From Bacillus sp. SA1-12 (GTDB taxonomy: Bacteria > Bacillota > Bacilli > Bacillales > Bacillaceae), in the NCBI RefSeq assembly GCF_000981385.1, contig NZ_LATZ01000003.1:62001-126000 (forward strand): 64,000 nt of DNA. The letters run 5' to 3'. A program made the translations under genes and the position numbers. The notes beneath the pieces were generated by a model that was given only the letters and a program-made list of their open reading frames with translations, ran no database searches and had not been told where the DNA came from. Shown here one piece after another: positions 8,509 to 17,348 of the stretch. Position 1 is the stretch's first letter. Every line of letters begins with the position of its first letter.

Positions 8509-9309
8509 ATGATTGATGCACATATTCATCTTGATCAATATCATCCTGATGTGGAAGAGGCAATTTCAATTTGGCAGGAAAATGGAATCGAGGCAGTTAT
8601 TGCAGTTGCATCTAATCTGCAATCAAGTTATGAGATATTGAAGCTTAAGCAACGCTTTCCTGAATTTGTCTATGCAGCAATCGGGCACCATCCAGAAGCT
8701 CCCCCTCCAGCAAGCAAGGAATTTGCTGAACTTTTAAATCTGATTCTACAGGAACGCGGACATTTATCTGCCATTGGGGAAATTGGGCTGCCGACTTATC
8801 GAAAGAAGGAGCTTTATGATCAGTATAAAAAGGAAGAATACATAAATGTATTAGAAGAGTTTTTACGAATAGGGAAAGAGGTAAAATTGCCGGTAGTTTT
8901 ACATGCTGTTCATGAAGAAGCGAAAGAAGCATTAAACTGCTTGAAGAAACAGCAAATTCGATATGCTCATTTCCATTGGTTAAAGGCCAGGGAGGATGTG
9001 ATAAATGAAATTGTATCAGGCGGTTATTATGTTTCCGTGACACCAGAGGTTTGTTATCGGGAACGGGATCAGAGATTAGCTAAACAAATTCCGCTGGAGC
9101 AGCTTTTAATCGAAACAGATGGCCCCTGGAAATTTAATGGCCCTTTTAAAGAAAGAGAAACATCTCCCTTATTATTAAAGGAAATAAGTCAGTGCTTGTC
9201 GAATCTTCTTACTATCCCGATTTACAGCTTAAGAGAAAAAGTAACAACAAACACAAAACGACTTTACATGGAGGGACTTTATGAAACTTGTAACAGCGTC
9301 AATACATAA
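8509..9309 (+). CDS. TatD-family metal-dependent hydrolase
   Basis: 266-aa TatD-type TIM-barrel hydrolase. It shows the metal ligands of the family: HIH near residues 5-7, GEIGL near 90, a central LHAVHE histidine motif near 135, HFHW near 155, and ETDGPW near 200. Family members are Mg-dependent DNases or related amidohydrolases; the substrate here is unknown. AAAGGAGG lies 9 nt before the ATG at 8509; a TTG at 8506 is the alternative start. Its last 29 nt overlap the start of yisK in another frame, so the two are probably co-translated. Confidence 0.82.
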   Translation: MIDAHIHLDQYHPDVEEAISIWQENGIEAVIAVASNLQSSYEILKLKQRFPEFVYAAIGHHPEAPPPASKEFAELLNLILQERGHLSAIGEIGLPTYRKKELYDQYKKEEYINVLEEFLRIGKEVKLPVVLHAVHEEAKEALNCLKKQQIRYAHFHWLKAREDVINEIVSGGYYVSVTPEVCYRERDQRLAKQIPLEQLLIETDGPWKFNGPFKERETSPLLLKEISQCLSNLLTIPIYSLREKVTTNTKRLYMEGLYETCNSVNT

Positions 9310-10186
9310 TGAGCAGTTTATTGGAGTAATATACGGTGATAAAATCATTGATTTAAAAAAAGCAGAAAAGGATATTTTTGAATTAACATCCTTTCCAAAG
9401 TCCCTGGTTGATTGTGTGTCTTTAGGAGACAAGTTTGTGCAAAATGTTAAACAAATTGTTGATAAAATTGCAGGTAAAGAGGGAGCTGAAAGCTATCTTT
9501 ACCCAATCGAAGATGTAAAACTTCATTCCCCGATTCCAAGACCAGCTAAAAATGTTTTTTGTGTAGGGAAAAACTATCGAGAACATGCGATTGAAATGGG
9601 AAGTGAGGAAGATGTGCCGAAACATGTCATGCTTTTTTCTAAAGCACCTACCACTGTTATCGGCCATGAAGATGAAATTGATCCCCATTTACACCTGACG
9701 AAAGAGCTTGATTATGAGGGAGAGCTTGCGGTTATTATTGGAAAAAAGGGCAAGCAAATAAGCGAAACGGAAGCAATGGATTATGTGTTTGGTTATACCA
9801 TCGTAAATGATATTACGGCAAGAAATATACAAGCACAGCATAAACAATTTTTGCTTGGGAAGAGTTTGGATACTTCCTGTCCGATCGGTCCATATATCGT
9901 TCATAAATCTGCCATCGAAAACCCTTATGATTTAACCATTACAACGAAGGTTAATGATGAAGTAAGACAGAACGGCAATACAAAGGATATGATTTTTACG
10001 ATTGAGCATATTATTTCAACAATCTCACAAGGAACAATTCTTGAACCAGGTGATATTATTGCAACAGGAACACCTGCAGGAGTAGGTAAAGGATTTAATC
10101 CTCCAAAGTTCTTGCAACCTGGCGATCTAGTAGAGATTGAGATTGAAAAGATTGGGATTTTAAGAAATCAAATCATGAATCCATGA
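9281..10186 (+). CDS. yisK: Fumarylacetoacetate hydrolase-family protein YisK
   Basis: 301-aa protein with the FAH-family fold. The N-terminal ~90 residues form a small domain; the catalytic domain starts at PRPAKNVFCVGKNYREHA. Metal ligands are the two Glu in DYEGELAV (near 147-149) and the Asp of NDITARN near 178. B. subtilis YisK is an oxaloacetate decarboxylase that associates with Mbl filaments; this function is taken from the orthologue. GGAGG stands 6 nt before the ATG, inside the end of the TatD-like gene. Position ahead of yisL matches B. subtilis. Confidence 0.9.
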   Translation: MKLVTASIHNEQFIGVIYGDKIIDLKKAEKDIFELTSFPKSLVDCVSLGDKFVQNVKQIVDKIAGKEGAESYLYPIEDVKLHSPIPRPAKNVFCVGKNYREHAIEMGSEEDVPKHVMLFSKAPTTVIGHEDEIDPHLHLTKELDYEGELAVIIGKKGKQISETEAMDYVFGYTIVNDITARNIQAQHKQFLLGKSLDTSCPIGPYIVHKSAIENPYDLTITTKVNDEVRQNGNTKDMIFTIEHIISTISQGTILEPGDIIATGTPAGVGKGFNPPKFLQPGDLVEIEIEKIGILRNQIMNP

Positions 10187-10307
10187 TGATTAAAGAAGGA
10201 TTTCATAAAATGGACACAAGGAGAGAATTCTTTGAACCAGTTTCATTAATATTTTTGGTGAATCATGCTAAAATAGGGTTGTTTGAACCTATTAAGGAGG
10301 AAAAAAT

Positions 10308-10658
10308 ATGACACATGCACATATTACGACATGGGTAATTGCCATTATCCTTTTCTTCGTAGCTAACTCACTATTAAAATCGGGAAAAGAAAAAGTCGTT
10401 CACATGATTTTAAGACTGTTTTATATCTTAATCATTGTGACAGGTGTAATCATTGCTTCAGGTATTTATCAATTTAACGGAGAGTATATCGGTAAGATCA
10501 TATTAGGAATTGTAACTATTGGAATGATGGAAATGGTATTAGTTAAAGCGAAAAAAGGCAAGCCAAATAAGGTATTTTGGATTATCTTCTTTATTTCACT
10601 CATTCTAACAATCTTATTAGGTCTGCGTCTGCCATTAGGCTTTTCACCATTAGGCTAA
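10308..10658 (+). CDS. yisL: Membrane protein YisL (DUF1516)
   Basis: 116-aa protein with four predicted membrane helices (about 7-25, 35-53, 62-80, 88-108) and a HAHITTW start typical of the YisL family. The function is unknown. AAGGAGG is 7 nt ahead of the ATG. An extended -10 (TGCTAAAAT, 10267-10275) stands about 35 nt upstream and probably gives it its own promoter. The yisK-yisL order is the same as in B. subtilis. Confidence 0.88.
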   Translation: MTHAHITTWVIAIILFFVANSLLKSGKEKVVHMILRLFYILIIVTGVIIASGIYQFNGEYIGKIILGIVTIGMMEMVLVKAKKGKPNKVFWIIFFISLILTILLGLRLPLGFSPLG

Positions 10659-10664
10659 TGAGTA

Positions 10665-10696
10665 AAAAGGGGATGTTTCAACATACATCCTCTTTT
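10665..10696 (+). terminator. Terminator after yisL
   Basis: Stem of about 12 bp (10665-10676 with 10685-10696) with T-rich 3' side just after the yisL stop. Confidence 0.7.
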
Positions 10697-10731
10697 TTCA
10701 TGGCAATTAAACTTTCTGCTTTAAAAGTGAA

Positions 10732-10840
10732 AGAAATATGTTATAATAAACTCAAGTTAATCAATTGGGTTGAGATTCAGAGAGACCAAGACTGTGTTAT
10801 AGCTAAAAACAGCTATGATAAAGTCTTGGTCTCTTTTTTA
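10732..10840 (+). promoter_or_regulatory. glpD promoter and GlpP-type antitermination leader
   Basis: A strong extended -10 (TGTTATAAT, 10739-10747) is followed about 35 nt later by a 13-bp perfect terminator stem (10781-10793 with 10822-10834) and a T run. A small internal hairpin (10799-10816) fills the loop. In B. subtilis a terminator in this position is read through when GlpP with glycerol 3-phosphate binds the glpD leader. The same control is inferred here from position and structure. Confidence 0.75.
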
Positions 10841-10894
10841 GTAATAATTGGATATTTTTAACAATATGGTCATTAATTTTAGGGGGAAAACAAA

Positions 10895-12550
10895 ATGGCG
10901 ATAAAATTCTCTGCTTTAAACAGAGTAGATCAATTAGCTGGAATGGCTAAGGAGCAATATGACTTGGTCGTTATTGGCGGCGGTATTACAGGTGCCGGCA
11001 TTGCATTAGATGCTTCACTTAGAGGGATGAAGGTAGCGGTAGTGGAAATGCAGGATTTCGCTTCAGGTACTTCAAGCCGTTCAACAAAGCTGGTTCATGG
11101 AGGTCTCCGTTATTTAAAACAATTTCAAGTCGGTATGGTTGCAGAGGTTGGGAAAGAGCGGGCCATTGTTTATGAAAATGGTCCACATGTGACAACACCT
11201 GAATGGATGTTGCTGCCGATTCATAAAGGGGGGACTTTTGGTAGATTTAGTACGTCCATTGGACTTCGTGTCTACGACTTTTTAGCAGGTGTAAAAAAAG
11301 CCGAACGCCGCACAATGCTTTCAGCAAATGATATATTGCGTAAAGAGCCGCTTGTAAAAAAAGCAGGACTAAAAGGCGGAGGATATTATGTTGAATACCG
11401 GACAGATGATGCGCGCTTAACAATCGAAACCATGAAAGCAGCCGTTGAAAATGGAGCAGATGTGATGAATTATGCAAAAGCGGAAAAATTCCTTTATGAA
11501 AATAAACAAATAACAGGTGTTCTTGTAAAGGATATGGCTTCGAACAAGCTTTATGAAATAAAAGCAACAAAGGTAGTAAATGCTGGCGGCCCTTGGGTTG
11601 ATGAGATCAGGAAAAATGATTACGCAAGAAATAATAAACAGCTTCGCTTAACAAAAGGTGTACATCTAGTCATTGATCAGGCAAAATTCCCTCTTCGTCA
11701 GGCCGTTTATTTTGATACACCAGACGGACGGATGGTCTTTGCTATTCCGCGTGATGGCAAAACATATGTAGGTACTACCGATACGTTTTACAACAAGGAT
11801 ACAGCAAATCCAAAGATGCTTGCCGAAGATCGCGACTATATTTTAAAAGCGATTCACTTTATGTTCCCTGATGTAAAAGTAACAGAAAAGGATGTTGAAT
11901 CAAGCTGGGCTGGTGTTCGACCATTAATCTACGAGGAAGGAAAGGATCCTTCTGAAATCTCCCGTAAGGATGAAATATGGGAGGCTGAAAGCGGGCTGAT
12001 CACCATCGCCGGAGGAAAACTTACGGGCTACCGTAAAATGGCGGAGTCTGTAGTAGATCTTATTGCGAATCGTCTTCTGGAACAGGGGGAGGCATTCAAA
12101 GAAAGCCAAACAAAAACATACCCGATTTCTGGAGGAAATGTTGGCGGTTCGAAAGGCTTAGAACCATTTATTGTTAAAAAGGCAGAAGAGGCTCTTCGAT
12201 CTGGATTCACAAAAGAAGAAGGACGTCATTTAGCATCTATGTATGGTTCAAATGTTGATGAGCTTTTCCGTTATGGCAAGCAATATGACACAGTAGAAAC
12301 CAAACTATCACGTATCGTTTATGCACAGCTAATGTATGCGATTGAACAAGAAATGGCAGCAAGACCGGTGGATTTCTTTATTCGACGTACTGGAGCCTTA
12401 TTCTTTCATATTGATTGGGTACGCACCTGGAAAGATGAGGTCACCGCATTTATGGAAGAAATGCTTGGATGGACGAAGGAGCAAACCATTGAATATAAAA
12501 AACAATTAGAAAAAGAACTAAAGGATGCTGTTACGCCAGTTAATCAATAA
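10895..12550 (+). CDS. glpD: Aerobic glycerol-3-phosphate dehydrogenase
   Basis: 551-aa FAD-dependent enzyme that oxidises glycerol 3-phosphate to dihydroxyacetone phosphate and passes electrons to the quinone pool at the membrane. The FAD-binding GGGITG motif is at residues 28-33, followed by [15 protein letters not shown], the GlpD signature. The C-terminal domain includes RRTGALFF. Length matches Bacillus GlpD (about 555 aa). AGGGGG stands 7-8 nt ahead of the ATG. It is monocistronic: an antiterminator-type leader precedes it and a terminator follows within 5 nt. Confidence 0.95.
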   Translation: MAIKFSALNRVDQLAGMAKEQYDLVVIGGGITGAGIALDASLRGMKVAVVEMQDFASGTSSRSTKLVHGGLRYLKQFQVGMVAEVGKERAIVYENGPHVTTPEWMLLPIHKGGTFGRFSTSIGLRVYDFLAGVKKAERRTMLSANDILRKEPLVKKAGLKGGGYYVEYRTDDARLTIETMKAAVENGADVMNYAKAEKFLYENKQITGVLVKDMASNKLYEIKATKVVNAGGPWVDEIRKNDYARNNKQLRLTKGVHLVIDQAKFPLRQAVYFDTPDGRMVFAIPRDGKTYVGTTDTFYNKDTANPKMLAEDRDYILKAIHFMFPDVKVTEKDVESSWAGVRPLIYEEGKDPSEISRKDEIWEAESGLITIAGGKLTGYRKMAESVVDLIANRLLEQGEAFKESQTKTYPISGGNVGGSKGLEPFIVKKAEEALRSGFTKEEGRHLASMYGSNVDELFRYGKQYDTVETKLSRIVYAQLMYAIEQEMAARPVDFFIRRTGALFFHIDWVRTWKDEVTAFMEEMLGWTKEQTIEYKKQLEKELKDAVTPVNQ

Positions 12551-12554
12551 ATTG

Positions 12555-12586
12555 AAAAAAGAGGGAGGAGTTGCTCCCTCTTTTTT
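12555..12586. terminator. Bidirectional terminator between glpD and the PAS-STAS gene
   Basis: 13-bp perfect stem (12555-12567 with 12574-12586) with A6 and T6 on its outer ends, 5 nt after the glpD stop and abutting the convergent gene. Confidence 0.85.
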
Positions 12587-12587
12587 C

Positions 12588-13361
12588 TTAGATTATTGGA
12601 CTTTGATTATAATCAATACCAAATAAATGGAGTGCATCTTTAACTGTTGCAACAGTAGGAGCAGAGTCAAAGTGAGTCCCTAATTGTAGGGCAACTAATG
12701 CTAATTCTGGTCTTAATCCTGAGATAATTGAACGGACACCAAGTAGTGACAATACCTGATTAATTTTAAAAATATAATCCGTTACTATAGTGTCTAATTT
12801 ATAAATACCTGAGAAATCAATGATGAGATAATTTATCTTTTGCTTTTGAACTTTCTCCGGGATATTTTCAAAAAGCTGTCTTGCTCTTTCTTCATCTATA
12901 GATCCAGATAATGGGAGTACCGCAATTCCATTTAATAGAGGAACTAGTGTTGAAGACAAATCATTTATTTGCTTTGACAATTCCAGCTGTTTTTTCTCAG
13001 CTATTTTTCTTTCTGTTATATCTCGTACATATGTCTGGATAGCTTTTGTGTTCCCAATCAACACTGGATGACAATATAATTCAACATCAACGGTTGTGCC
13101 ATCCATTCTGAAAATTGTTTCTTCAATAACATTTGCAGGTTGTTCATAAGCCGATTGAATTCTATTTTCTATAGCTGGCTTGGAAGTTTCCTTAAAAATA
13201 TCAAGTGGACTTGCTCCAATGATCTCCTCTTTTGTGCCTCTAAAAAATAATTCAGCTGCATGATTAATATAGATAATCCTTAGCTGGGTATGAACAATCA
13301 ACGGCTCTAAAGCAAACTCAATGACTTGCTTGTAATCAATGTCTGAAATATTTTCACTCAT
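12588..13361 (-). CDS. PAS-STAS signalling protein
   Basis: 257-aa soluble protein. An N-terminal PAS domain (about 10-120) ends in RDITERK, the usual PAS/PAC exit helix. A linker helix follows, then a STAS domain (about 145-250) with VLPLSG, IIDFSG and SGLRPEL motifs. The architecture matches the blue-light sensor YtvA, but the flavin-binding NCRFLQ motif of LOV domains is absent, so this is not a LOV photoreceptor; the ligand is unknown. TTGGAG 9 nt upstream decides for the ATG at 13361; the longer frame would use that site as its start codon. It probably feeds sigma-B or another STAS-based switch. Confidence 0.8.
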   Translation of the reverse strand: MSENISDIDYKQVIEFALEPLIVHTQLRIIYINHAAELFFRGTKEEIIGASPLDIFKETSKPAIENRIQSAYEQPANVIEETIFRMDGTTVDVELYCHPVLIGNTKAIQTYVRDITERKIAEKKQLELSKQINDLSSTLVPLLNGIAVLPLSGSIDEERARQLFENIPEKVQKQKINYLIIDFSGIYKLDTIVTDYIFKINQVLSLLGVRSIISGLRPELALVALQLGTHFDSAPTVATVKDALHLFGIDYNQSPII

Positions 13362-13698
13362 ACAAATGCACTCCAAAAAATGAATTCAATTTTACAGATT
13401 TTTTAATTGTTTTGTCATGCTCTGGCTTAACGATCGATAAGGGACTTAAATTAAGCGTACCTTTTATAAAAAAATAAAGCATCTTTTTCGAAGGGTTTGA
13501 TAAAGAATGAGACAAAAGTTCTGAAGGATTTTAGATGGATTAGTTAAAAAAGACTATTTTTAAACTGATAATATTGAGGAAGCAACAAATATGAAGATAA
13601 TTAAAAAGAGTTCAGGCCACAGGGTATATTGTGGTATTAATATCGCTTAAATAGGGTGTCTCAAAAGTTTGAGACACCCTTATTTACATGCTATACTA
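13362..13698. other. Intergenic region between the PAS-STAS and AhpD-like genes
   Basis: 337 nt without a convincing gene. On the minus strand ATGACA and TAAAAT 18 nt apart (about 13418-13389) are a possible promoter for the PAS-STAS gene. The terminator of the AhpD-like gene lies at the right end. I see nothing else. Confidence 0.4.
13653..13680 (-). terminator. Terminator of the AhpD-like gene
   Basis: Nearly perfect hairpin, arms 13653-13665 and 13668-13680, directly downstream of the minus-strand gene ending at 13699. Confidence 0.7.
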
Positions 13699-14160
13699 TT
13701 ATCTTTTTACTACAGGCTTGTAATGTCCGGGTATGCTATTAGCTGAGATAGCCAAGCGGTTCCAACCGTTTATGGTGATGATGATCGCAACGAGATCAAT
13801 ATATTGCTTTTCATCAAAATGCTTGCGAACCCGCTGATACAGATCCTCCGTGACCCCGTTTGCGGAAATGGTTGTCACTGCTTCTGTTAACTCTAATGCT
13901 GCCCTCTCCTCTTCGGAATAGAATGGAGACTCCTGCCAAGCGGGTAAACAGTATATTCTTTGTTCTGTTTCACCATTGGTCCGGGCATCCTTTGTGTGCA
14001 TATCCAAGCAGTAGGCACAACCATTGATTTGTGATGCACGAATTTTCACTAATTCAATCAGTTTAGTATCAAATCCTGTTGTTTCTTTATAGGACTCTAA
14101 TTGCATCATTAATTTAATCACTTCTCGATTTGTTTGCATGTAGTTAATACGTTGTTCCAT
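13699..14160 (-). CDS. Carboxymuconolactone decarboxylase / AhpD-like protein
   Basis: 153-aa all-helical protein of the AhpD-like family. The redox motif CAYCLDMH (Cys48, Cys51, His55) is the CxxCxxxH signature of alkylhydroperoxidase-type members. These proteins usually reduce peroxides with the two cysteines. The substrate cannot be told from sequence. GGAGG is 8 nt ahead of the ATG at 14160; the ATG five codons upstream is not supported by it. A single gene between terminators. Confidence 0.85.
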   Translation of the reverse strand: MEQRINYMQTNREVIKLMMQLESYKETTGFDTKLIELVKIRASQINGCAYCLDMHTKDARTNGETEQRIYCLPAWQESPFYSEEERAALELTEAVTTISANGVTEDLYQRVRKHFDEKQYIDLVAIIITINGWNRLAISANSIPGHYKPVVKR

Positions 14161-14433
14161 GTAAATAACCTCCATTTAATTAATTTATGTTTCACAATTA
14201 AGACTAAATAGAGGTTTGATTTGTGACATATAGTAAGAGTTTTTTTAGTTCACGATTCTTTTTATTAGATTCTATTATATTTGCCTGTGATTGCAGCGAG
14301 AGGTGTTCGCTTTCTCCGGTATCAGTATTCCTATTCTTTTTTATTTTTTCATCCCCCGTAACCTTTTACGCAAGAAAAACGTTATTAAAAAGAAAGGTAT
14401 TTATTCAGAATACTAGATGAGTGGGGGAATAAG

Positions 14434-15480
14434 ATGAAAGTCCTTATATTAGGCGGTACTCGGTTTTTAGGAAGAGCTTTAGTAGAAGAAGCATTGAAAA
14501 GAGGGCACGACGTCACTTTATTTAATCGGGGGAACAATAAAAATACATTTCCTGAGGTGGAGCAGCTGACAGGTAATCGAGATGGTGATGTATCCCTTTT
14601 GGCAAACCGGAAATGGGATGCAGTGATGGATACGTGTGGATTTGCTCCACATCAAATGAAAAAAATAGCAGCTGTACTTGGGGGTAATGTTGAACATTAT
14701 ACATATATCTCAAGTATTTCTGTTTATAAGGATTGGATTCCGCTCAACATTACAGAAAGCTATCAATTACAAGCAATGCCGCCTGATGATAAAGTAAAAG
14801 CAGTTGAAAAGGGAGAAATCTCTCCTTACGAGTTATATGGGGCATTGAAAGTACTTTGTGAAGCGGAGGCAGAAAAGCATTGGCCAGGGCGTGTTTTGCA
14901 TATAAGAGCAGGACAGCTGGTTGGTCCGTACGACTATACAGATCGCCTTCCATACTGGGTACAGCGTGTAGCACAGGGAGGGAAAGTATTGGTGCCGGGA
15001 CGCTCAGACCGGCCAGTTCAATTAATTGATGTTAAAGATCTGGCCGCATGGGTGTTTACTATGGCTGAAAACAAAAAAGCCGGGACATTCAATGTAACAG
15101 GACCAGAGAAACAATTAACGATAGAGGAGCTGCTAAACACCTGTAAAGCTGTTACAAAAAGTGATGCAAAATTTGTATGGGCAGATGAAAACTTCATCTT
15201 GGAGCATAAAGTACAGCCATGGACGGAAATGCCGTTATGGATTCCCGAACACTTCCCGCTAGAAGCTGAAACTGAGCCATGGAAAGGAGCTTTTCTCATC
15301 AACATAGATAAAGCAGTTAACGCTGGGCTCACCTTCCGTCCGCTTGAGGATACGATTTATGAGGTGTATCAATGGGAGAGTGCAAGACAGGAAAAAGAAC
15401 GAAAAGCTGGGATATCACAGGAAAGGGAACAGGAGTTGTTGGAGATTTGGTTACAAGGAGAGAAAAAGAAGACATTATAA
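14434..15480 (+). CDS. NAD(P)-dependent epimerase/dehydratase-like SDR
   Basis: 348-aa extended short-chain dehydrogenase. The Rossmann motif GGTRFLG is at residues 7-13. Positions 93-98 read YISSIS (the serine region), and SPYELYGALKV holds the Tyr-xxx-Lys pair in the form YGALK. Substrate unknown; it resembles the plant isoflavone-reductase-like and chloroplast mRNA-binding SDR subgroup found in many Bacillus. The start ATG follows GTGGGGGAATAAG. A terminator shared with the next, convergent gene follows. Confidence 0.8.
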   Translation: MKVLILGGTRFLGRALVEEALKRGHDVTLFNRGNNKNTFPEVEQLTGNRDGDVSLLANRKWDAVMDTCGFAPHQMKKIAAVLGGNVEHYTYISSISVYKDWIPLNITESYQLQAMPPDDKVKAVEKGEISPYELYGALKVLCEAEAEKHWPGRVLHIRAGQLVGPYDYTDRLPYWVQRVAQGGKVLVPGRSDRPVQLIDVKDLAAWVFTMAENKKAGTFNVTGPEKQLTIEELLNTCKAVTKSDAKFVWADENFILEHKVQPWTEMPLWIPEHFPLEAETEPWKGAFLINIDKAVNAGLTFRPLEDTIYEVYQWESARQEKERKAGISQEREQELLEIWLQGEKKKTL

Positions 15481-15524
15481 GAGGAATTATGAAATACCGA
15501 CCTCAGATGAACATATAAGGAATG

Positions 15525-15556
15525 AAAACCACTCAGGATCTAATCTGAGTGGTTTT
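15525..15556. terminator. Bidirectional terminator between convergent genes
   Basis: 12-bp perfect stem (15525-15536 with 15545-15556), 8-nt loop, flanked by A and T runs. Confidence 0.8.
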
Positions 15557-15564
15557 TGTATGAA

Positions 15565-16062
15565 TCAAGCATTTTCCTCGTAAAGACTTTGAATTTTTTT
15601 AGAAATTTCATTTCTTTCAGTATTCTGGATAGTGATTAGTCTAGGTGCTGATGGGAGGTTGAAATTTACATGAGAATGAGATAATTCAAAAAGAAACGTA
15701 CCAATTAATTGCTTATTCTGGTTTTCAATAACGATCCAAAAGACACGCCTTTCATGATCAGGGGTTCCCCATTTTGCTTTTTCAAGTGAGTTTCTAAAGT
15801 TTAAGCAACCAGCAATAATAAAATCATCTTCCCTTATTGTTTCAGCTGACTTAAAACCTGCTTCTTCCAGCTCCTTCCATACTGGTGGAAGGAGTTTATC
15901 TAAATACATCCCATAAGTGGCATCCTCATATTCCGGAAATAATTTTTGATATTCCTCCATGTTTTCTGTAAGAATTTTTTCCCAATGTTCCTTTAAATAC
16001 TCAGAAACGATTTGTCCTAACTCTTCAATTGACATTTCAGGGCGAATATTTAATTTTGTCAA
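15565..16062 (-). CDS. Hypothetical protein, 165 aa
   Basis: I do not recognise this family. The protein is acidic and rich in Glu. Residues 1-75 are mostly helical; a stretch near 105-140 (RRVFWIVIENQNKQLIGTF) looks like beta strands. No membrane segment or signal peptide. It starts with TTG; GGAGGG lies 6 nt upstream, which makes the start convincing. Codon use looks like its neighbours, and it stands alone between convergent and divergent genes. Confidence 0.7.
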   Translation of the reverse strand: MTKLNIRPEMSIEELGQIVSEYLKEHWEKILTENMEEYQKLFPEYEDATYGMYLDKLLPPVWKELEEAGFKSAETIREDDFIIAGCLNFRNSLEKAKWGTPDHERRVFWIVIENQNKQLIGTFLFELSHSHVNFNLPSAPRLITIQNTERNEISKKIQSLYEENA

Positions 16063-16168
16063 TTAAATCCCTCCATCATTTTTTATGACGTTCTTCTTAA
16101 TCATATAACATTAAAGCCAATTTAAAAGTTTTTGTATTTATACACTTATTTTAGTGGGTTATAAATGA

Positions 16169-16188
16169 TAAACTTTATATAAAGTTTA
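16169..16188. promoter_or_regulatory. Perfect 20-bp palindrome upstream of the MerR-type gene
   Basis: TAAACTTTAT followed immediately by its exact reverse complement, 22 nt before the start codon of the tandem-HTH regulator. Its position makes it a candidate autoregulatory operator. Confidence 0.5.
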
Positions 16189-16210
16189 ATGTTGATGGGA
16201 TTGAAAAAGA

Positions 16211-16912
16211 ATGAAGAATCATATTAGACCGATTGATATTGCGAAAAGGTTAAAGGTAAGTACCGGCACTTTGAGAAGTTATGAAAGAAGGGGAATTGTC
16301 CCAGCTACAAAAAGGTTGGATACAGGGTATCGAATCTATACAGAGGAACATGTAGCCTATTTTGAATGTATCGTAGCAATGTCACCTGGGTTTGGAATGG
16401 ATATAACATCAGCGGTACTAAAAAAATTGCAACAAAAAAAGCTGGATTCTGCTCTTTGGATCATTAATGAGACACAAGCGGCCAATTACCAAGAAAAGGA
16501 GTTAGCTGCTAACATCCTAAAAGACCTAAACAATATCGTGGACCCCCCTTCAATGGAAAATAAGCAAATGACGATAGGAGAGGTTGCAAACAAAGCAAAT
16601 ATCGCTGCTTCTACTATTCGGTACTGGGAAAAGGAGGGATATGTTATTTCAATGAGAGGAGATAATAAATATCGCTACTTTAATTCATATCAGTTTATAA
16701 AAATTTTGTTAATGAAGCTCCTGGAAAACACAGTGTATTCACAAGAAAGTGTACAACTAAAAAATTCTGTCAGGTCGCTAACGGAATACAATATTGAGGG
16801 AGCAAAAAGGATTGTAAAGGAGTGCCAAGAGCATTTGAATAAACGCAACCAAGAACAGTTGCATGGGCAGTATTATTTATATCAATTATGTAAAAAGTTA
16901 GGATTAAACTAA
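16211..16912 (+). CDS. Regulator with two MerR-type DNA-binding domains
   Basis: 233-aa protein with two winged-helix domains of the MerR type. The first is at about 7-50 (PIDIAKRLKVSTGTLRSYER), the second at about 119-162 (MTIGEVANKANIAASTIRYW). They are joined by a helical segment, and the C-terminal 65 residues are helical and may dimerise. No cysteine-rich effector site is seen. Most MerR proteins have one such domain and dimerise, so two in one chain is unusual. The ribosome binding site is weak (GGGATTG). No target gene lies in the same operon. Confidence 0.75.
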   Translation: MKNHIRPIDIAKRLKVSTGTLRSYERRGIVPATKRLDTGYRIYTEEHVAYFECIVAMSPGFGMDITSAVLKKLQQKKLDSALWIINETQAANYQEKELAANILKDLNNIVDPPSMENKQMTIGEVANKANIAASTIRYWEKEGYVISMRGDNKYRYFNSYQFIKILLMKLLENTVYSQESVQLKNSVRSLTEYNIEGAKRIVKECQEHLNKRNQEQLHGQYYLYQLCKKLGLN

Positions 16913-17348
16913 TATAGTAAAATTGGTAGGGCGCGTTCATGCAGACTGCGCTCTCTTTTTTGTTTTGTTTCATTTTCTCGTAGATGAATGTTTATTCTTC
17001 ACAAATTCCTGTAGTTTAAAAATTCACCAAAAAAATTCACGCAAGTAACTAAGAATATCTGCTTGTAACGTTGGATTTGCTTTTGTTACATTCCCGTTTA
17101 CGTAAAATGCTTTATCTATTCGTAATATTAATGCATGCAAATTAATTTTTATTCATTTGAAAGCGTTTTATTAACAGGTTAAACTTTTATGATACACTCT
17201 TATTATCCTTATAATAACGCTTGTTTCAATACCTTTTGAATGTATTTTCAGAATAAACTTTTTAATTTTCGTTTCCATTAAAATCGATTATAATTCTCTC
17301 GTGATGAATAATTATTAGTCTTGTCTATATAGTGAAAGGATGAGGGAA
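16913..17348. other. Long AT-rich intergenic region before the first YitT-family gene
   Basis: 436 nt. A hairpin with GC-rich 6-bp stem and T run (about 16928-16962) probably ends the MerR-type gene. TGTAAC and GTTACA (17064-17090) form a spaced inverted repeat. A cre-like site with one mismatch (TGAAAGCGTTTTAT, 17158-17171) and a TATAAT box (17289-17294) precede the YitT-family gene. None is decisive. Confidence 0.4.

Noticed and set aside
14223..14420. 65-codon plus-strand frame before the SDR gene
   Set aside because: No ribosome binding site; Phe/Ser-rich composition typical of AT-rich spacer.
17158..17171. cre site for the first YitT-family gene
   Set aside because: One mismatch in a key position and about 180 nt from the gene; mentioned only as cre-like.
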